Assembly (NCBI RefSeq): GCF_009604375.1
Contig: NZ_WEGH01000001.1
Location: 2,046,001-2,110,000 of the forward strand
DNA length: 64,000 bases
Source of the DNA: Actinomadura macrotermitis
GTDB taxonomy: Bacteria > Actinomycetota > Actinomycetes > Streptosporangiales > Streptosporangiaceae
Reading direction: 5' to 3'
Shown here: positions 45,016-55,121 of the stretch, piece by piece
Numbering within the stretch: the stretch's first letter is position 1
How the letters are laid out: every line of letters begins with the position of its first letter
Notes under the pieces: model-generated
Database searches by the model: none
Told to the model about the DNA's origin: nothing
Seen by the model: only the letters and a program-made list of their open reading frames with translations
Position numbers and translations under genes: made by a program

Positions 45016-45062
45016 TCCACCTCACTCCGTCCGGCGTGACGCGGGCGTGTGGGGGCGCTCAT
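45012..45062 (-). CDS. Possible 16-residue coupling peptide
   Basis: ATG at 45060-45062 overlaps the stop of the TcpE/MinD gene, and the 16-residue frame MSAPTRPRHAGRSEVE ends in a TGA overlapping the next mini frame. Three ATGA junctions in 100 bases are noteworthy, but no product is proven. Confidence 0.3.
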   Translation of the reverse strand: MSAPTRPRHAGRSEVE

Positions 45063-48000
45063 CGGGTTGCCTCCTGCTCCGGCTGCGGCTCTTGGTAACG
45101 CTCGGGCACGACGGTGAACCCGCCGGCGACGACGCCGGCGAGGGCAAGATAGGCGCGCCGCGTCGGCGCCCGCAACGACTTCAGCTCGTTGCGGGGCGCG
45201 CGGTCCATGCTGAGGTGATCGTCCCACGGGATGCGCACCAGCGCCCGGCAACGGCCCCGGGCGACGGCCTCGGCTTGTTCAACATCGTCCATGCTGCGGC
45301 GGCTGACGCCGTTGATGACGGTGACGGCCCGCGACCGCAGCTCCTCGTAGCCGTGGCCGTCCAGCCACTCGAACGTCATGGCCACCGCGCGGGGGGCGTC
45401 GGCGCTGGCCGGGGCGACCAGCACGATCTGGTCGGCGTAGGGCAGCACCCGCGCGACGACGGCCGCGGCGGCGTCCAGCAGCGTCACCGAGTAGAACCGG
45501 TCGATGGTGCGGATCGCCAGCGCGTAGTCGCGGTCGTCCAGCGCCTGCAGCGGGTTCTTGCCGGCCGCGATGACGTCCAGGCCGGACTTGGCCGAGGAGG
45601 TGTAGCGGCGCATCGCGGTCAGGCTGTTGACCTGGTCGGCGCGGGTGATGAGGCCGGTCAGCGTCTCGTTGGTCTCGCTGCGCGTCCGCCGCGCGAGCGC
45701 GCCGGGGCCGGGGTTGATGTCGACGGCCACCACCGGCTCGCCGTTGTGCTGGGCGAAGGTGTGGCCGAGCATCAGCCCGGTGACGGTCTGGCCGGCGCCG
45801 CCGGTGCAGCCGAGCACCACGATGTGCCGGGTGCCGTGGAACGTCTGCTGGATCCGGATCTGGTACTCGGCGTCCTCGTCGCCGTGCCCACCGCCGACGG
45901 CGTGCATGAGCCGCCGCAGGCCGCCGGCGTTGACCTCGTGCTCGGGGTCGGGCGGCGTGATCGCCGGGCCGGACGGCGGGGCGGGCGGGGGCGGCGGCAG
46001 CGGACGCGGCCGCACCGGCGACGCGGGCCCGGACCGCACCTCGCGCGGCGGCGCCTCCTCCTGCGCGGCGGGCTGCGCGGGCTTGGGCTGCGCGGGCCTC
46101 GGCTGCTGGGGCTGCTGCGGCGGCGGCGCGGGCGGCGGCAGGGCCGGGCCGCTGAACCGGACGGGGGTCGGCGGCTGCTGCTCCCCGTCCCGGCGCGGCG
46201 TCGGCACCGGCGGCCAGACCCGGGAATCGTCCCCGCCCTTCTGCGGCTTGGCCAGGTCCTTGCTCCAGGGCTTGGGCGGGTCCTTGCGCACCGGCGGCGC
46301 GGGCGGCGGCGCGGGCTGCGCCGGCCTGGCCGCCGCGCCGAACGCCCCGGGCACCGCCGGGATGTCCGGCTGCGCCGGGGGGACCTGCGGAATGTCGGGC
46401 CGGGTGTCGGGGGGCGGCTTCCGCCGCCCCGTCCCGGGCGTGCGCGTCCCGGCGACCTTGACGTCGCCGGGCTCCCCGTTGAAGGCGGGCTCCTCCGCGG
46501 CTGCGGCGGGCTGCTGGGGGATGTCGGGCCGCGTCGGCGCGGCAGGCCGCACCTGGGGGAACACCTGCCGCTGGTCGGCGGGCCGCCGAGACCGCTGCCG
46601 CGCGGAACGTTCCTCGTCCGCCTCCTGCCCCTGCGGCCGCCGCACGGCCGGCGGCTCAGCGGGAACAGGCGTCTGCGCACTCGCAGCCGAAGGCTCCGGC
46701 TCCCCTGGACGGCCGGGCTGCTCTGCGACAGGTTGCGCCATACCCGCGGCGGACCGCCGCGGCTCCGCCGTACGGCCGGCCTGCTCGCCTGCGGATGCGG
46801 CGGGCAACGCCCTGCCCGCTTCCGCGCCCTCAGCGGACGGCTGCGGCTCCACCGGACGGCCAGGCTGCTCGCCTGCGAGTGCGGCAGACTGCGCCACATT
46901 CGCTTCCACACCCGCACCGGACGGCTGCGGCTTCGTTGCGCGGCCGGCTTGCCCGTTCGCAGGAGCGGTGGGCTGCGCTGCGCCTGGATCCTGCAGAGGG
47001 CCCTCCGCGCGGCCGGCCTGCTCGCTCGCGGCTGCGGCGGGCTTCGCCGTGCCCGCAGCGGACGACTGCGGCTCCACCGTGCGGTCGGCCTGCTCGTCCG
47101 CGGGGGCCGGTGTCTGCGCGCTCGCAGCGGGCGTCAGGGGCTCTGCCGGACGGTCGGGCTGCTCGTCCGACGTCGGCGGCTCAGCGGCCATCGGAGTCTC
47201 CGCGCTTGCAGTGGACGGCTGGGGCTCTGCACGCGGGGCGCGGGCCGCCTGCTCACCCGTGACCTGCTGGTCGGCGGCGGGCAGTTGCGTCTCGCCGCGC
47301 AGCTCGGGACTCACCGGCCCCTGCGGCTCGGCGGCGGCTGGAGGGGCGGCGGGCACCGGGAGCTGCGGGGACGTGGTGGCCGGCTCCGCCTCCGTGAGAG
47401 GAGCGCGAGCCGCCTGCTCACCCGTCACCCGCTGATCCGCAGCGGGTAGCTGCGTCTCGCCGCGCAGCTCAGGACTCACCCGCCCCTGCGGCTCCGCGGC
47501 AGGCACCGAGGGCTGCGGGGACGTAGTGGACGGCTGGAGCTCTGCGCGCGGGGCGCGAGCCGCCTGCTCACCCGTCACCTGCTGATCCGCAGCGGGCAGT
47601 TGCGTCTCGCCGCGCAGCTCGGGACTCACCGGACCCTGCGGCTCGGCGGCGGGCACCGAGGGCTGCGGGGACGTAGTGGACGGCTGGGGCTCTGCGCGCG
47701 GGGCGCGGGCCGCCTGCTCACCCGTCACTTGCTGATCCGCAGCGGGCAGCTGCGTCTCGCCGCGCAGCTCAGGGCTCACCGGACCCTGCGGCTCGGCGGC
47801 GGCTGTCGACGGGGGCTGCGGGGATGCGCTGGCCGGTTCCAGCTCCGTGAGGGGGGCGCGGGCCGCCTGCTCGCCCGTGACCTGCTGGTCCACAGCGGGC
47901 AGTTGCGTCTCGCCGCGCAGCTCGGGACTCACCGGGCCCTGCGGCTCGGCGGCGGCTGGGCGGGCGGCGGGCGGCGGGGGCTGCGGGGACGTGGTGGTCG

Positions 48001-49033
48001 GCTCCGGCTCGGTGAGGGGGGCGCGGGCCGCCTGTTCGCTGGTCACCTGCTGGTCGGCGGCCGGGAGCTGGGTCTCGCCGCGCAGCTCGGGGTTCACCGG
48101 GCCCTGGGGCTCGGCCGGCTCCGGCTGGTCGGCGCGGGGGTTGGGCTTGGCCAGGCGGGCGCGGGCCGCCTGCTCGCCCGTGACCTGCTGGTCGGCGGCG
48201 GGGAGCTGGGGTTCGGGGGGCGTGCGGGGGGCCTCGGGCACCGGGGGGACGGCCTTCCAGAACTCGGGGTGGCCGCCGGGGCGGCGGACGCCGGAGGCGA
48301 AGGCGCGCTTGCCCGAGCCGGCCTGGGCGCGGCCCTCGACGGCGCGTTCGCGGATGGGCGGGGCCTCCAGGCGCGGCACGGCCGGGGGGCGCTCCAGCTC
48401 GGCCGGGGCGTCGTCCTCGTGGGAGATGTCGCGGGTGGGGCGCCGCCACGGCTTGGCGGCGGGAGGCGCGGCGGGGACGGGCTCGGGCGCCGGCGCGGGT
48501 TCGGGGACCTGGTTCTCGGCGGCGTACTCGGCCAGGGGCTGCGGCGCCGAGGCGACGGCCGGGGTGAGGACCAGCGGCGCCTCCTCGACGATGCGGGTCT
48601 TCTTGCGCGCCTTGCGGCGGGCCTTGACCGCGGCGCGTTCGGGCGCGGCGACCGGCGCGGGCAGCTCGGGGCGGCGCCAGACGCGCGCGACGACCACGAC
48701 CTCGCGGGGCTCGCGGATCGGGGTCAGCCGGCACCAGGTGCGCGGCTCGGCCAGGTAGCGGCTCTGCGACAGCAGCAGCTCGGTGAGCCGCTTGCCCTCG
48801 ATGACCGGCCGCGTCGCCATCCAGGTGAGGACGCCGGGCGGGACGATGTACAGCACGTGCCACGGGGACCGGAACGGGATGCCGACCAGCTTGAGCAGCA
48901 GGATCCACGGCACGAACACGCCGATGAAGACGCCGATCTGCACCAGCGGCAGCGGCATCGGCAGCCGCAGGTCGTACAGCTTGTACAGCCGCTTCTCGAT
49001 GCGCCAGATGTTCGTGTACGTGGGTAGATCCAC
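45059..49033 (-). CDS. TcpE-like and MinD-like fusion with long repeat linker
   Basis: A 1324-residue three-part protein. Residues 1-130 resemble TcpE: a cytoplasmic start, two adjoining helices (about 28-70) and a conserved amphipathic segment. A Pro/Ala/Gln/Glu-rich linker of about 850 residues has seven repeats with QLPAADQQVTGEQAARAP and then shorter EQAGR...EPQPSA repeats. The C-terminal 270 residues are a MinD/FleN-like domain, but the P-loop reads GCTGGAGQTVT: both signature lysines are missing, so ATP hydrolysis is doubtful. The gene is in the T4SS-like operon after the VirB2-like gene. TcpE and MinD-type proteins are usually separate; this may tether a regulator to the channel. Confidence 0.75.
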   Translation of the reverse strand: MDLPTYTNIWRIEKRLYKLYDLRLPMPLPLVQIGVFIGVFVPWILLLKLVGIPFRSPWHVLYIVPPGVLTWMATRPVIEGKRLTELLLSQSRYLAEPRTWCRLTPIREPREVVVVARVWRRPELPAPVAAPERAAVKARRKARKKTRIVEEAPLVLTPAVASAPQPLAEYAAENQVPEPAPAPEPVPAAPPAAKPWRRPTRDISHEDDAPAELERPPAVPRLEAPPIRERAVEGRAQAGSGKRAFASGVRRPGGHPEFWKAVPPVPEAPRTPPEPQLPAADQQVTGEQAARARLAKPNPRADQPEPAEPQGPVNPELRGETQLPAADQQVTSEQAARAPLTEPEPTTTSPQPPPPAARPAAAEPQGPVSPELRGETQLPAVDQQVTGEQAARAPLTELEPASASPQPPSTAAAEPQGPVSPELRGETQLPAADQQVTGEQAARAPRAEPQPSTTSPQPSVPAAEPQGPVSPELRGETQLPAADQQVTGEQAARAPRAELQPSTTSPQPSVPAAEPQGRVSPELRGETQLPAADQRVTGEQAARAPLTEAEPATTSPQLPVPAAPPAAAEPQGPVSPELRGETQLPAADQQVTGEQAARAPRAEPQPSTASAETPMAAEPPTSDEQPDRPAEPLTPAASAQTPAPADEQADRTVEPQSSAAGTAKPAAAASEQAGRAEGPLQDPGAAQPTAPANGQAGRATKPQPSGAGVEANVAQSAALAGEQPGRPVEPQPSAEGAEAGRALPAASAGEQAGRTAEPRRSAAGMAQPVAEQPGRPGEPEPSAASAQTPVPAEPPAVRRPQGQEADEERSARQRSRRPADQRQVFPQVRPAAPTRPDIPQQPAAAAEEPAFNGEPGDVKVAGTRTPGTGRRKPPPDTRPDIPQVPPAQPDIPAVPGAFGAAARPAQPAPPPAPPVRKDPPKPWSKDLAKPQKGGDDSRVWPPVPTPRRDGEQQPPTPVRFSGPALPPPAPPPQQPQQPRPAQPKPAQPAAQEEAPPREVRSGPASPVRPRPLPPPPPAPPSGPAITPPDPEHEVNAGGLRRLMHAVGGGHGDEDAEYQIRIQQTFHGTRHIVVLGCTGGAGQTVTGLMLGHTFAQHNGEPVVAVDINPGPGALARRTRSETNETLTGLITRADQVNSLTAMRRYTSSAKSGLDVIAAGKNPLQALDDRDYALAIRTIDRFYSVTLLDAAAAVVARVLPYADQIVLVAPASADAPRAVAMTFEWLDGHGYEELRSRAVTVINGVSRRSMDDVEQAEAVARGRCRALVRIPWDDHLSMDRAPRNELKSLRAPTRRAYLALAGVVAGGFTVVPERYQEPQPEQEATR
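46680..47160 (-). repeat. Short degenerate coding repeats
   Basis: About five units of roughly 25-30 residues with EQAGR or EQPGR and EPQPSA cores, in the linker of the TcpE/MinD fusion. They are more decayed than the repeats at 47230-48215. Confidence 0.65.
47230..48215 (-). repeat. Seven tandem coding repeats of about 50 residues
   Basis: Seven copies of a unit with ELRGETQLPAADQQVTGEQ and AARAP, about 140-165 bp apart, in the linker of the TcpE/MinD fusion. Copies toward the C-terminal side are the most alike, indicating recent expansion. Confidence 0.85.
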
Positions 49034-49112
49034 GCCCCTACTCCCCTAACCGTGCACGCACAGTGCCGCCTCGCCCTGCCCGGCCCCGCCCCGGGGCCGT
49101 CCTGTCCCGGTG

Positions 49113-49397
49113 TCAGGTCATGTCCACGCCCAGTGCCTTGGCGATCGCCTTGGCCGTGGTCTCGATGATGTTCGGTACGTAGAAGACCACGCCGATGCCG
49201 ATCGCCAGCACGATGAACTGCACGAACCGGGTGATCTCGCGGGTGAAGAGGAAGAAGATCGCAACGATCGAGACGATCACGAGGAACAGCGGGCCGAAGA
49301 TCTGACGCAGCCACTCGGCCAGCTGGTCGGTCTTCAGTTCGTCGTTCGGCGCCGCCAAGACCTCGTGTGGAATCGACGCCATCATGTGGTGCAGCAT
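49113..49397 (-). CDS. Small two-helix T4SS protein (VirB2/TcpD-like)
   Basis: A 94-residue protein with two hydrophobic helices (about 33-52 and 58-78) and a short amphipathic end. In position and size it matches the small pilin-like or TcpD-like proteins of T4SS clusters, between TcpC and TcpE. Sequence similarity alone is weak. ATG 49395-49397 follows AGGAAGGCAGG. Confidence 0.65.
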   Translation of the reverse strand: MLHHMMASIPHEVLAAPNDELKTDQLAEWLRQIFGPLFLVIVSIVAIFFLFTREITRFVQFIVLAIGIGVVFYVPNIIETTAKAIAKALGVDMT

Positions 49398-49470
49398 CGA
49401 CTGCCTGCCTTCCTGGGTCGCCGGGTGTCAGGGGGGCGGGTGCCCCGGTGTCGTATGGTGCCGTATGCCG

Positions 49471-50487
49471 TCATGAGGCGCTCGGCTCGGTGGTGCCGTG
49501 GATGTCGCGGACGTACCAGGTGCCGCCCTTCTTGACCATGTCCAGGTCGTAGGCCTGCTCCAGCTCGCCGCCGTTGCCGGCGCCGTTGCTGCCGGGCACC
49601 TGCCAGGCCACGGTCGCGGTGACGGTGCGCGCCCCCGCGTCGCCGCGCGGCGCGACGACCTGCCTGACCTGGGAGAAGGTGACGGTCCCGGCGAGGCCGG
49701 GGATGGTGGTGCCGTCGGCGAAGCGCGACAGCGCCGCCTGGTCGCCGCCGGCGTAGGCCTGGAAGAACAGGCCGAGGACGGGGGTGAGCTCCCCCTCCAG
49801 GGCCGAGTCGCGGTCGCGGACGCCCGAGTCGGGCAGCGCCGCCTTGGTCGGCGGCGGCAGCAGCGCCGGACGGCCGGAGATGACGAGCGCGCCGTTCTTG
49901 TCGGCGTAGACCGGCACCGCGAGGCGCAGCCACTTGTCCTGGTTGCGGGCGAGCACGATGACGGTCGCGTTGTTGGCGTCGCGGGCGTCGACGCCGGCGA
50001 CCTGGACCGACTGGACCTGCAGCGCGCCGACGCCGTTCCAGCCGAACCTGGCGTCGGCGCCCTCGGGCAGGAACGGGCGCAGCTGCGCCTCGCGGGCCGG
50101 CGCGGTCTTCTGGTCGTAGTTGAGGTAGACGTTGGCGAACTGCAGCGCGAACGCGCCCGCGGCGCTGCTCGGGAACAGCGCGCCCTTGCCGGGCTTGGCC
50201 TCGGACGGGCCGGTGCTCGGCGCGGTGAACCGCTCGAACGGCGCGCGCACGCCGTTGACCACGATGACGATGATGACGGCCCACAGCACCGCGCGGCCGA
50301 CCCAGACCCACCAGCGGCCGCCCGAGCCGCCCCAGCGGCCTCCGCCGCCGCCGCGCGCTCCGCCGCGGCCCTCCCTGCCCGCCGGCTCCCAAGGGTCGGC
50401 TGTCGGGCCGAGGACGCCCGGTGTCCCGGCCTCCTCGACCACGGCGGTCCCACGGCCGTCTTTCACGGCCGGCCTGCGAGCCATCAT
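49471..50487 (-). CDS. TcpC-like T4SS protein
   Basis: A 338-residue protein: a Gly/Arg-rich cytoplasmic N-terminus (1-60), one helix (about 62-82) and two NTF2-like domains, the plan of TcpC from conjugative elements of Gram-positive bacteria, a VirB8-like core component. The first domain has AFALQFANVYLNYDQ. It is the first gene of the cluster. Two ATGs in a row open the frame. No relaxase or coupling protein gene precedes it. Confidence 0.85.
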   Translation of the reverse strand: MMARRPAVKDGRGTAVVEEAGTPGVLGPTADPWEPAGREGRGGARGGGGGRWGGSGGRWWVWVGRAVLWAVIIVIVVNGVRAPFERFTAPSTGPSEAKPGKGALFPSSAAGAFALQFANVYLNYDQKTAPAREAQLRPFLPEGADARFGWNGVGALQVQSVQVAGVDARDANNATVIVLARNQDKWLRLAVPVYADKNGALVISGRPALLPPPTKAALPDSGVRDRDSALEGELTPVLGLFFQAYAGGDQAALSRFADGTTIPGLAGTVTFSQVRQVVAPRGDAGARTVTATVAWQVPGSNGAGNGGELEQAYDLDMVKKGGTWYVRDIHGTTEPSAS

Positions 50488-50891
50488 GCCTCCGCTCGCG
50501 CCTCGCCCCCGGTCGGCGCGGTCATCTCAGGTAGCTGGTCGTTGCGGTCGCTTCCCAACCCATCTCGGGCCAGAGTAACCACGAGCGTCAATTGTTCCAG
50601 CGCATCGAGGCAAAGCACAGCCCCGGCACGCGGTTGTGGATAATGCAATCCACCTCGTACGGAACAGGGAAGATTGCCAAACGGTGACGTTCTCCTACCG
50701 GGGGCTCCGAACGGCGCGCGAAGCCTCGTTCCGGACAAGCGCGGCGGTGCGCCGGGGTGCTTGTCGCCCGGTGCGGGGAATGTGACGCAAGCTATCTCCA
50801 GAGATCGGACACCTGTCACTTTCGACACAGAACCCGACAAAACACATTCGCCCCGCCGTGTGATCACGAGCGGGGCGAACGATGTGCCGGG
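50488..50891. other. Intergenic region between ychF and the T4SS-like cluster
   Basis: About 400 bases less GC-rich than the flanking genes. It should hold the promoter of the minus-strand T4SS-like operon and the terminator of ychF. A long minus-strand frame (50484-50867) has no coding look. Nothing else is recognised. Confidence 0.5.
50847..50879 (-). terminator. Hairpin after ychF
   Basis: TTCGCCCCGC (50847-50856) pairs with GCGGGGCGAA (50870-50879), 12 bases past the ychF stop at 50892. Confidence 0.7.
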
Positions 50892-51983
<1,092 letters not shown>

Positions 51984-52041
51984 GGCAGGCAAGTTTACGG
52001 ACCCGCGGGACCTCCGAGGGACGACGGCCCGGTGAACTCCG

Positions 52042-53049
52042 TCAGACGCCGCGGTGCAGCAGGAACTCGGCCATGTGCCGGAAGGCGGCCTTGCCCTCGG
52101 GCATGTGGTCGCAGAACACCGGGAACACGTGCACCAGGCCGTCCCACTCCTGGTAGGCCGTGTCGACGCCGGCGTTGCGCGCGCGCTCGGCGATGTCGCG
52201 GGTGTCGTCGCGCAGGATCTCGGTGCCGCTCGCCACGAACAGCATCGGCGGCAGCCCGGTCAGGTCGCCGCGCATCGGCGAGAACAGCGGGTCGTTGTCC
52301 TCCTTGTCCTGGCAGAAGCGCTTGCCGAGGGAGGCGAGCTTGCCGGCCGGGATGAGCGAGTCGGTGCGGGCGTTGGAGGTGTGCGAGTCGGCGGCGCACA
52401 GCAGGTCCACCCACGGCGACAGGCAGATCGCCGCGGCGGGCAGCGCGGTGCCGCGCTCCTTCAGCGCGAGCAGCAGCGCGAGGGTGAGGTGGCCGCCGGC
52501 CGAGTCGCCGCCGACGACGATGTCGGACGCCGCGTACCCGCGCTCCAGCAGGAAGTCGTACGCCCGCAGCGCGTCCTCGAGGGCGTCGGCGGGGGTGTGG
52601 CGGGGCGCGAGCCGGTAGTCCAGCATCAGGACGGGGCGCCGGGTCGCGGCCGACAGCCGCCAGCTGAACGGCCGGTACAGGCGCGGGCCGCCGAAGAAGT
52701 AGCCGCCGCCGTGCAGGTAGAGGAACACCTTGTCCTCGTCGGGCGCGCCCGCGCGGACCCACTCGGCGGTGCAGGCGCCGAGGTCCTGCCGGGCGTGCGC
52801 GACGCCGCGCGGGACCGCCTGGAGCCGGCCGAGCAGCTGGGTGGCGCGGTGGATGGCGACCAGCCCGGCGTCGTTGTCGGGGCCGTACTCCCACGCGGAG
52901 CGCAGCAGGACGCGGATGACCTTGCCGGCGACGCGGGCCTGCGGGCTCGGCGGTCCGCCCGGCTCCATCGACAGGGCCCGCACGACCCGGCGCTCGGCGC
53001 GGGTCGAGGCCACGGGGCGGATCCGGGGCGCCTCGGTGCTGGTCGTCAT
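52042..53049 (-). CDS. Hormone-sensitive-lipase-type esterase
   Basis: A 335-residue alpha/beta hydrolase of the HSL family: oxyanion motif HGGGYFFGG, nucleophile GGDSAGGHL, Asp in ASGTEILRDD and His in DGLVHVFPVF. It should hydrolyse short acyl esters; the substrate is unknown. The ATG at 53047-53049 is preceded by AGGAG at five bases; a GTG two codons upstream is less well placed. Confidence 0.9.
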   Translation of the reverse strand: MTTSTEAPRIRPVASTRAERRVVRALSMEPGGPPSPQARVAGKVIRVLLRSAWEYGPDNDAGLVAIHRATQLLGRLQAVPRGVAHARQDLGACTAEWVRAGAPDEDKVFLYLHGGGYFFGGPRLYRPFSWRLSAATRRPVLMLDYRLAPRHTPADALEDALRAYDFLLERGYAASDIVVGGDSAGGHLTLALLLALKERGTALPAAAICLSPWVDLLCAADSHTSNARTDSLIPAGKLASLGKRFCQDKEDNDPLFSPMRGDLTGLPPMLFVASGTEILRDDTRDIAERARNAGVDTAYQEWDGLVHVFPVFCDHMPEGKAAFRHMAEFLLHRGV

Positions 53050-53186
53050 GTTCACTCCTGGCTGGGGCGCGGGGGGCGTTTCTCCCCGTTCAAGGCTTTA
53101 GTGAACGCTGAGTCTAATTGCCCGGGCGGCTCGCCGTCCCGGCGCGTCGGTTCGGCGCCGCCGCCCGCCGCTGTCACGATGAGCGG

Positions 53187-54530
53187 ATGGATCTCGCGCT
53201 GTTCGCCGGCCTGCTCGTCGGGGCCGTCTTCGGCGCCGTCGCCGGGTACGCGCTCGCCACCGGCCGCCAGGGGACGCTGATCGCCCGGGCCAAGGCCGCC
53301 GAGGAGAAGCTCGCCTACGCCGAGGGGCGGATGGCCGAGCACTTCGAGAACCTGTCCGCGCGCGCCCTGGACGCCAGCAACCAGCGCTTCCTGGAGCTGG
53401 CCGACACCCGGCTGAAGGCCGCCGGGGCCGAGGCCGCGGGCGAGCTGGCCCGCCGCGAGCAGGCCGTCGAGCACATGGTCGCCCCGCTCCGTGAGACCCT
53501 CGCCAAGGTGGAGGAGCAACTGCGCGAGGTCGAGACCGGCCGCCGCGAGTCGCACGCGATGCTCGCCAAGCAGGTCGACTTCGTGCGGCAGAGCGCGGAC
53601 GAGATGGGCCGCGAGACCCGCACGCTGGTGCGGGCGCTGCAGCGGCCCGAGGCGCGCGGCCGCTGGGGCGAGCTGCAGCTGCGCCGCGTCGTGGAGCTGG
53701 CCGGGATGACCCACCACTGCGACTTCGACGAGCAGGCGAGCGCGGCCGGCGCGGACGGCACCGTCCGCCCCGACCTGGTCGTCCGGCTGGCCGGCGGCAA
53801 GAACATCGTGGTCGACTCCAAGGTGTCGCTGGCCGCCTACCTGGAGGCCGCCGGCGCGGACGGCGCGGCCGCCGAGCGCGACCGGCTCGACGCGCACGCC
53901 CGGCACCTGCGCGCCCACGTCGACAGCCTCGCCGCCAAGTCGTACTGGCAGGCGTTCAGCCCGGCGCCGGAGTTCGTGGTGCTGTTCATCCCCGGCGAGG
54001 CGTTCCTCGCGCCCGCCCTCGAACGCGACCCGGGCCTGCTGGAGTACGCGATGCGGCGCCGGGTGCACATCGCCACGCCGACCACGCTCGTCACGATGCT
54101 GCGGACCGCGTCCTACGCCTGGCAGCAGGCGGCCCTGTCCCAGAACGCGCGCGCGGTGTTCGACCTCGGCCGGGAGCTGTACGAGCGGCTCGGCACGATG
54201 GGCCGGCACATGGACGAGCTCGGCCGCTCCCTCACCGGCGCGATCCGCTCCTACAACCGCACCGTCGGCTCCCTGGAGACGCGGGTGCTGGTCAGCGCGC
54301 GGCGGCTGAACGAGCTCGGCGTCGTCGAGGAGCCGCTGGACCCGCCCGCTCCGGTGGAGGAAGGCCCGCGGACACTGTCGGCGGCCGAGCTCACCGGTCA
54401 CCATGGGCATACCGACCATGACCCTGCAGGACGGCCGCGGACGGACCCGCCCGCGGCGCCGAGCGAACGGGTGGGTTCCGGCGGACGCGCCATCCCCGAG
54501 CAGCTCGACCGGCGAGAGAGGTACCCATGA
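53187..54530 (+). CDS. rmuC: RmuC-like DNA recombination protein
   Basis: A 447-residue protein with one N-terminal helix (3-22), a coiled coil (about 30-140) and the RmuC nuclease-like domain with GRWGELQLRRVVELAGM, VVDSKVSLAAYLEA and SYWQAF. RmuC limits inversions between short repeats. ATG 53187 is chosen because the hydrophobic anchor starts at once. The last 70 residues are a disordered extension. It is coupled to the DUF6542 gene (ATGA). Confidence 0.9.
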   Translation: MDLALFAGLLVGAVFGAVAGYALATGRQGTLIARAKAAEEKLAYAEGRMAEHFENLSARALDASNQRFLELADTRLKAAGAEAAGELARREQAVEHMVAPLRETLAKVEEQLREVETGRRESHAMLAKQVDFVRQSADEMGRETRTLVRALQRPEARGRWGELQLRRVVELAGMTHHCDFDEQASAAGADGTVRPDLVVRLAGGKNIVVDSKVSLAAYLEAAGADGAAAERDRLDAHARHLRAHVDSLAAKSYWQAFSPAPEFVVLFIPGEAFLAPALERDPGLLEYAMRRRVHIATPTTLVTMLRTASYAWQQAALSQNARAVFDLGRELYERLGTMGRHMDELGRSLTGAIRSYNRTVGSLETRVLVSARRLNELGVVEEPLDPPAPVEEGPRTLSAAELTGHHGHTDHDPAGRPRTDPPAAPSERVGSGGRAIPEQLDRRERYP

Positions 54531-55111
54531 GTGCATCGGTCAGCGAGGCGCCCGAGAGCCCCTCGCCCGCCACCGGGGGGCGCGGCCGGCGCGGCGCGGC
54601 CAAGGGCGGCCGGACGGCCCCGGGCCCCGCGATCGCGCTGACCGGGCGCGGCGGCATCGTGGTGATGTTCGCCGTCGCCCTGCTCGGCGCGCTGCCCTCG
54701 CACTGGTTCACCATGCCGCTGCTGGCCGGGCTCGGCTTCCTGCTCGGCTGCGCGGTCGCCGCGCTGCTCACCCGGCCGTCCGACCTGCTCACGCTGGTGG
54801 TCAGCCCGCCGCTGGTGTTCCTGGCCGCGACCGTCGTCGCGGTGGTGCTGACCGGCCTCGGCGACGGCGCGGCCGGCATCGCGCTCGGCGTGGTGACCGC
54901 GCTCGCCGCGACCGCGCCGTGGCTGTTCGCCGGCACCGTGCTGGTCGTGGTGATCACCACGCCGCGCGGCATGCTGCGCGAGGCGCGGGAGCTGCGCGGC
55001 CGGCTGGCCGGGCTGCGGCTGTTCGCCGAGGAGGAGAACCAGAACCCGGTGCGCTGGGACGAGTCCGCGCCGCGCCCGAACCGCCGCCTCCCCCACGGCG
55101 ACGTCGACTGA
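54527..55111 (+). CDS. DUF6542 membrane protein
   Basis: A 194-residue protein with a Pro/Gly/Lys-rich cytoplasmic start, about four hydrophobic helices (45-150) and an acidic tail. DUF6542 proteins are found next to ispH, xseA and ychF in actinobacteria. The function is unknown. Start overlaps the rmuC stop; its end is convergent with ispH. Confidence 0.8.
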   Translation: MSASVSEAPESPSPATGGRGRRGAAKGGRTAPGPAIALTGRGGIVVMFAVALLGALPSHWFTMPLLAGLGFLLGCAVAALLTRPSDLLTLVVSPPLVFLAATVVAVVLTGLGDGAAGIALGVVTALAATAPWLFAGTVLVVVITTPRGMLREARELRGRLAGLRLFAEEENQNPVRWDESAPRPNRRLPHGDVD

Positions 55112-55121
55112 GCCGGGCCGG

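Noticed and set aside
42911..47449. Very long plus-strand frame opposite the T4SS-like genes
   Set aside because: It is the antisense of VirB4 and TcpE/MinD genes; its Arg/Gly/Leu-rich translation has no domain and is caused by high GC at third positions.
34927..48215. CRISPR array
   Set aside because: The repeats at 34927 are about 100 bp and degenerate, and those at 47230 are coding; neither has short repeats with unique spacers.
38309..50487. Integrative conjugative element
   Set aside because: No relaxase, FtsK-type TraB, integrase or tRNA attachment site is visible; flanks are housekeeping genes.
50484..50867. 127-residue minus-strand frame before the T4SS-like cluster
   Set aside because: Lower GC, no codon bias, and it overlaps the ychF terminator region; better read as promoter DNA.
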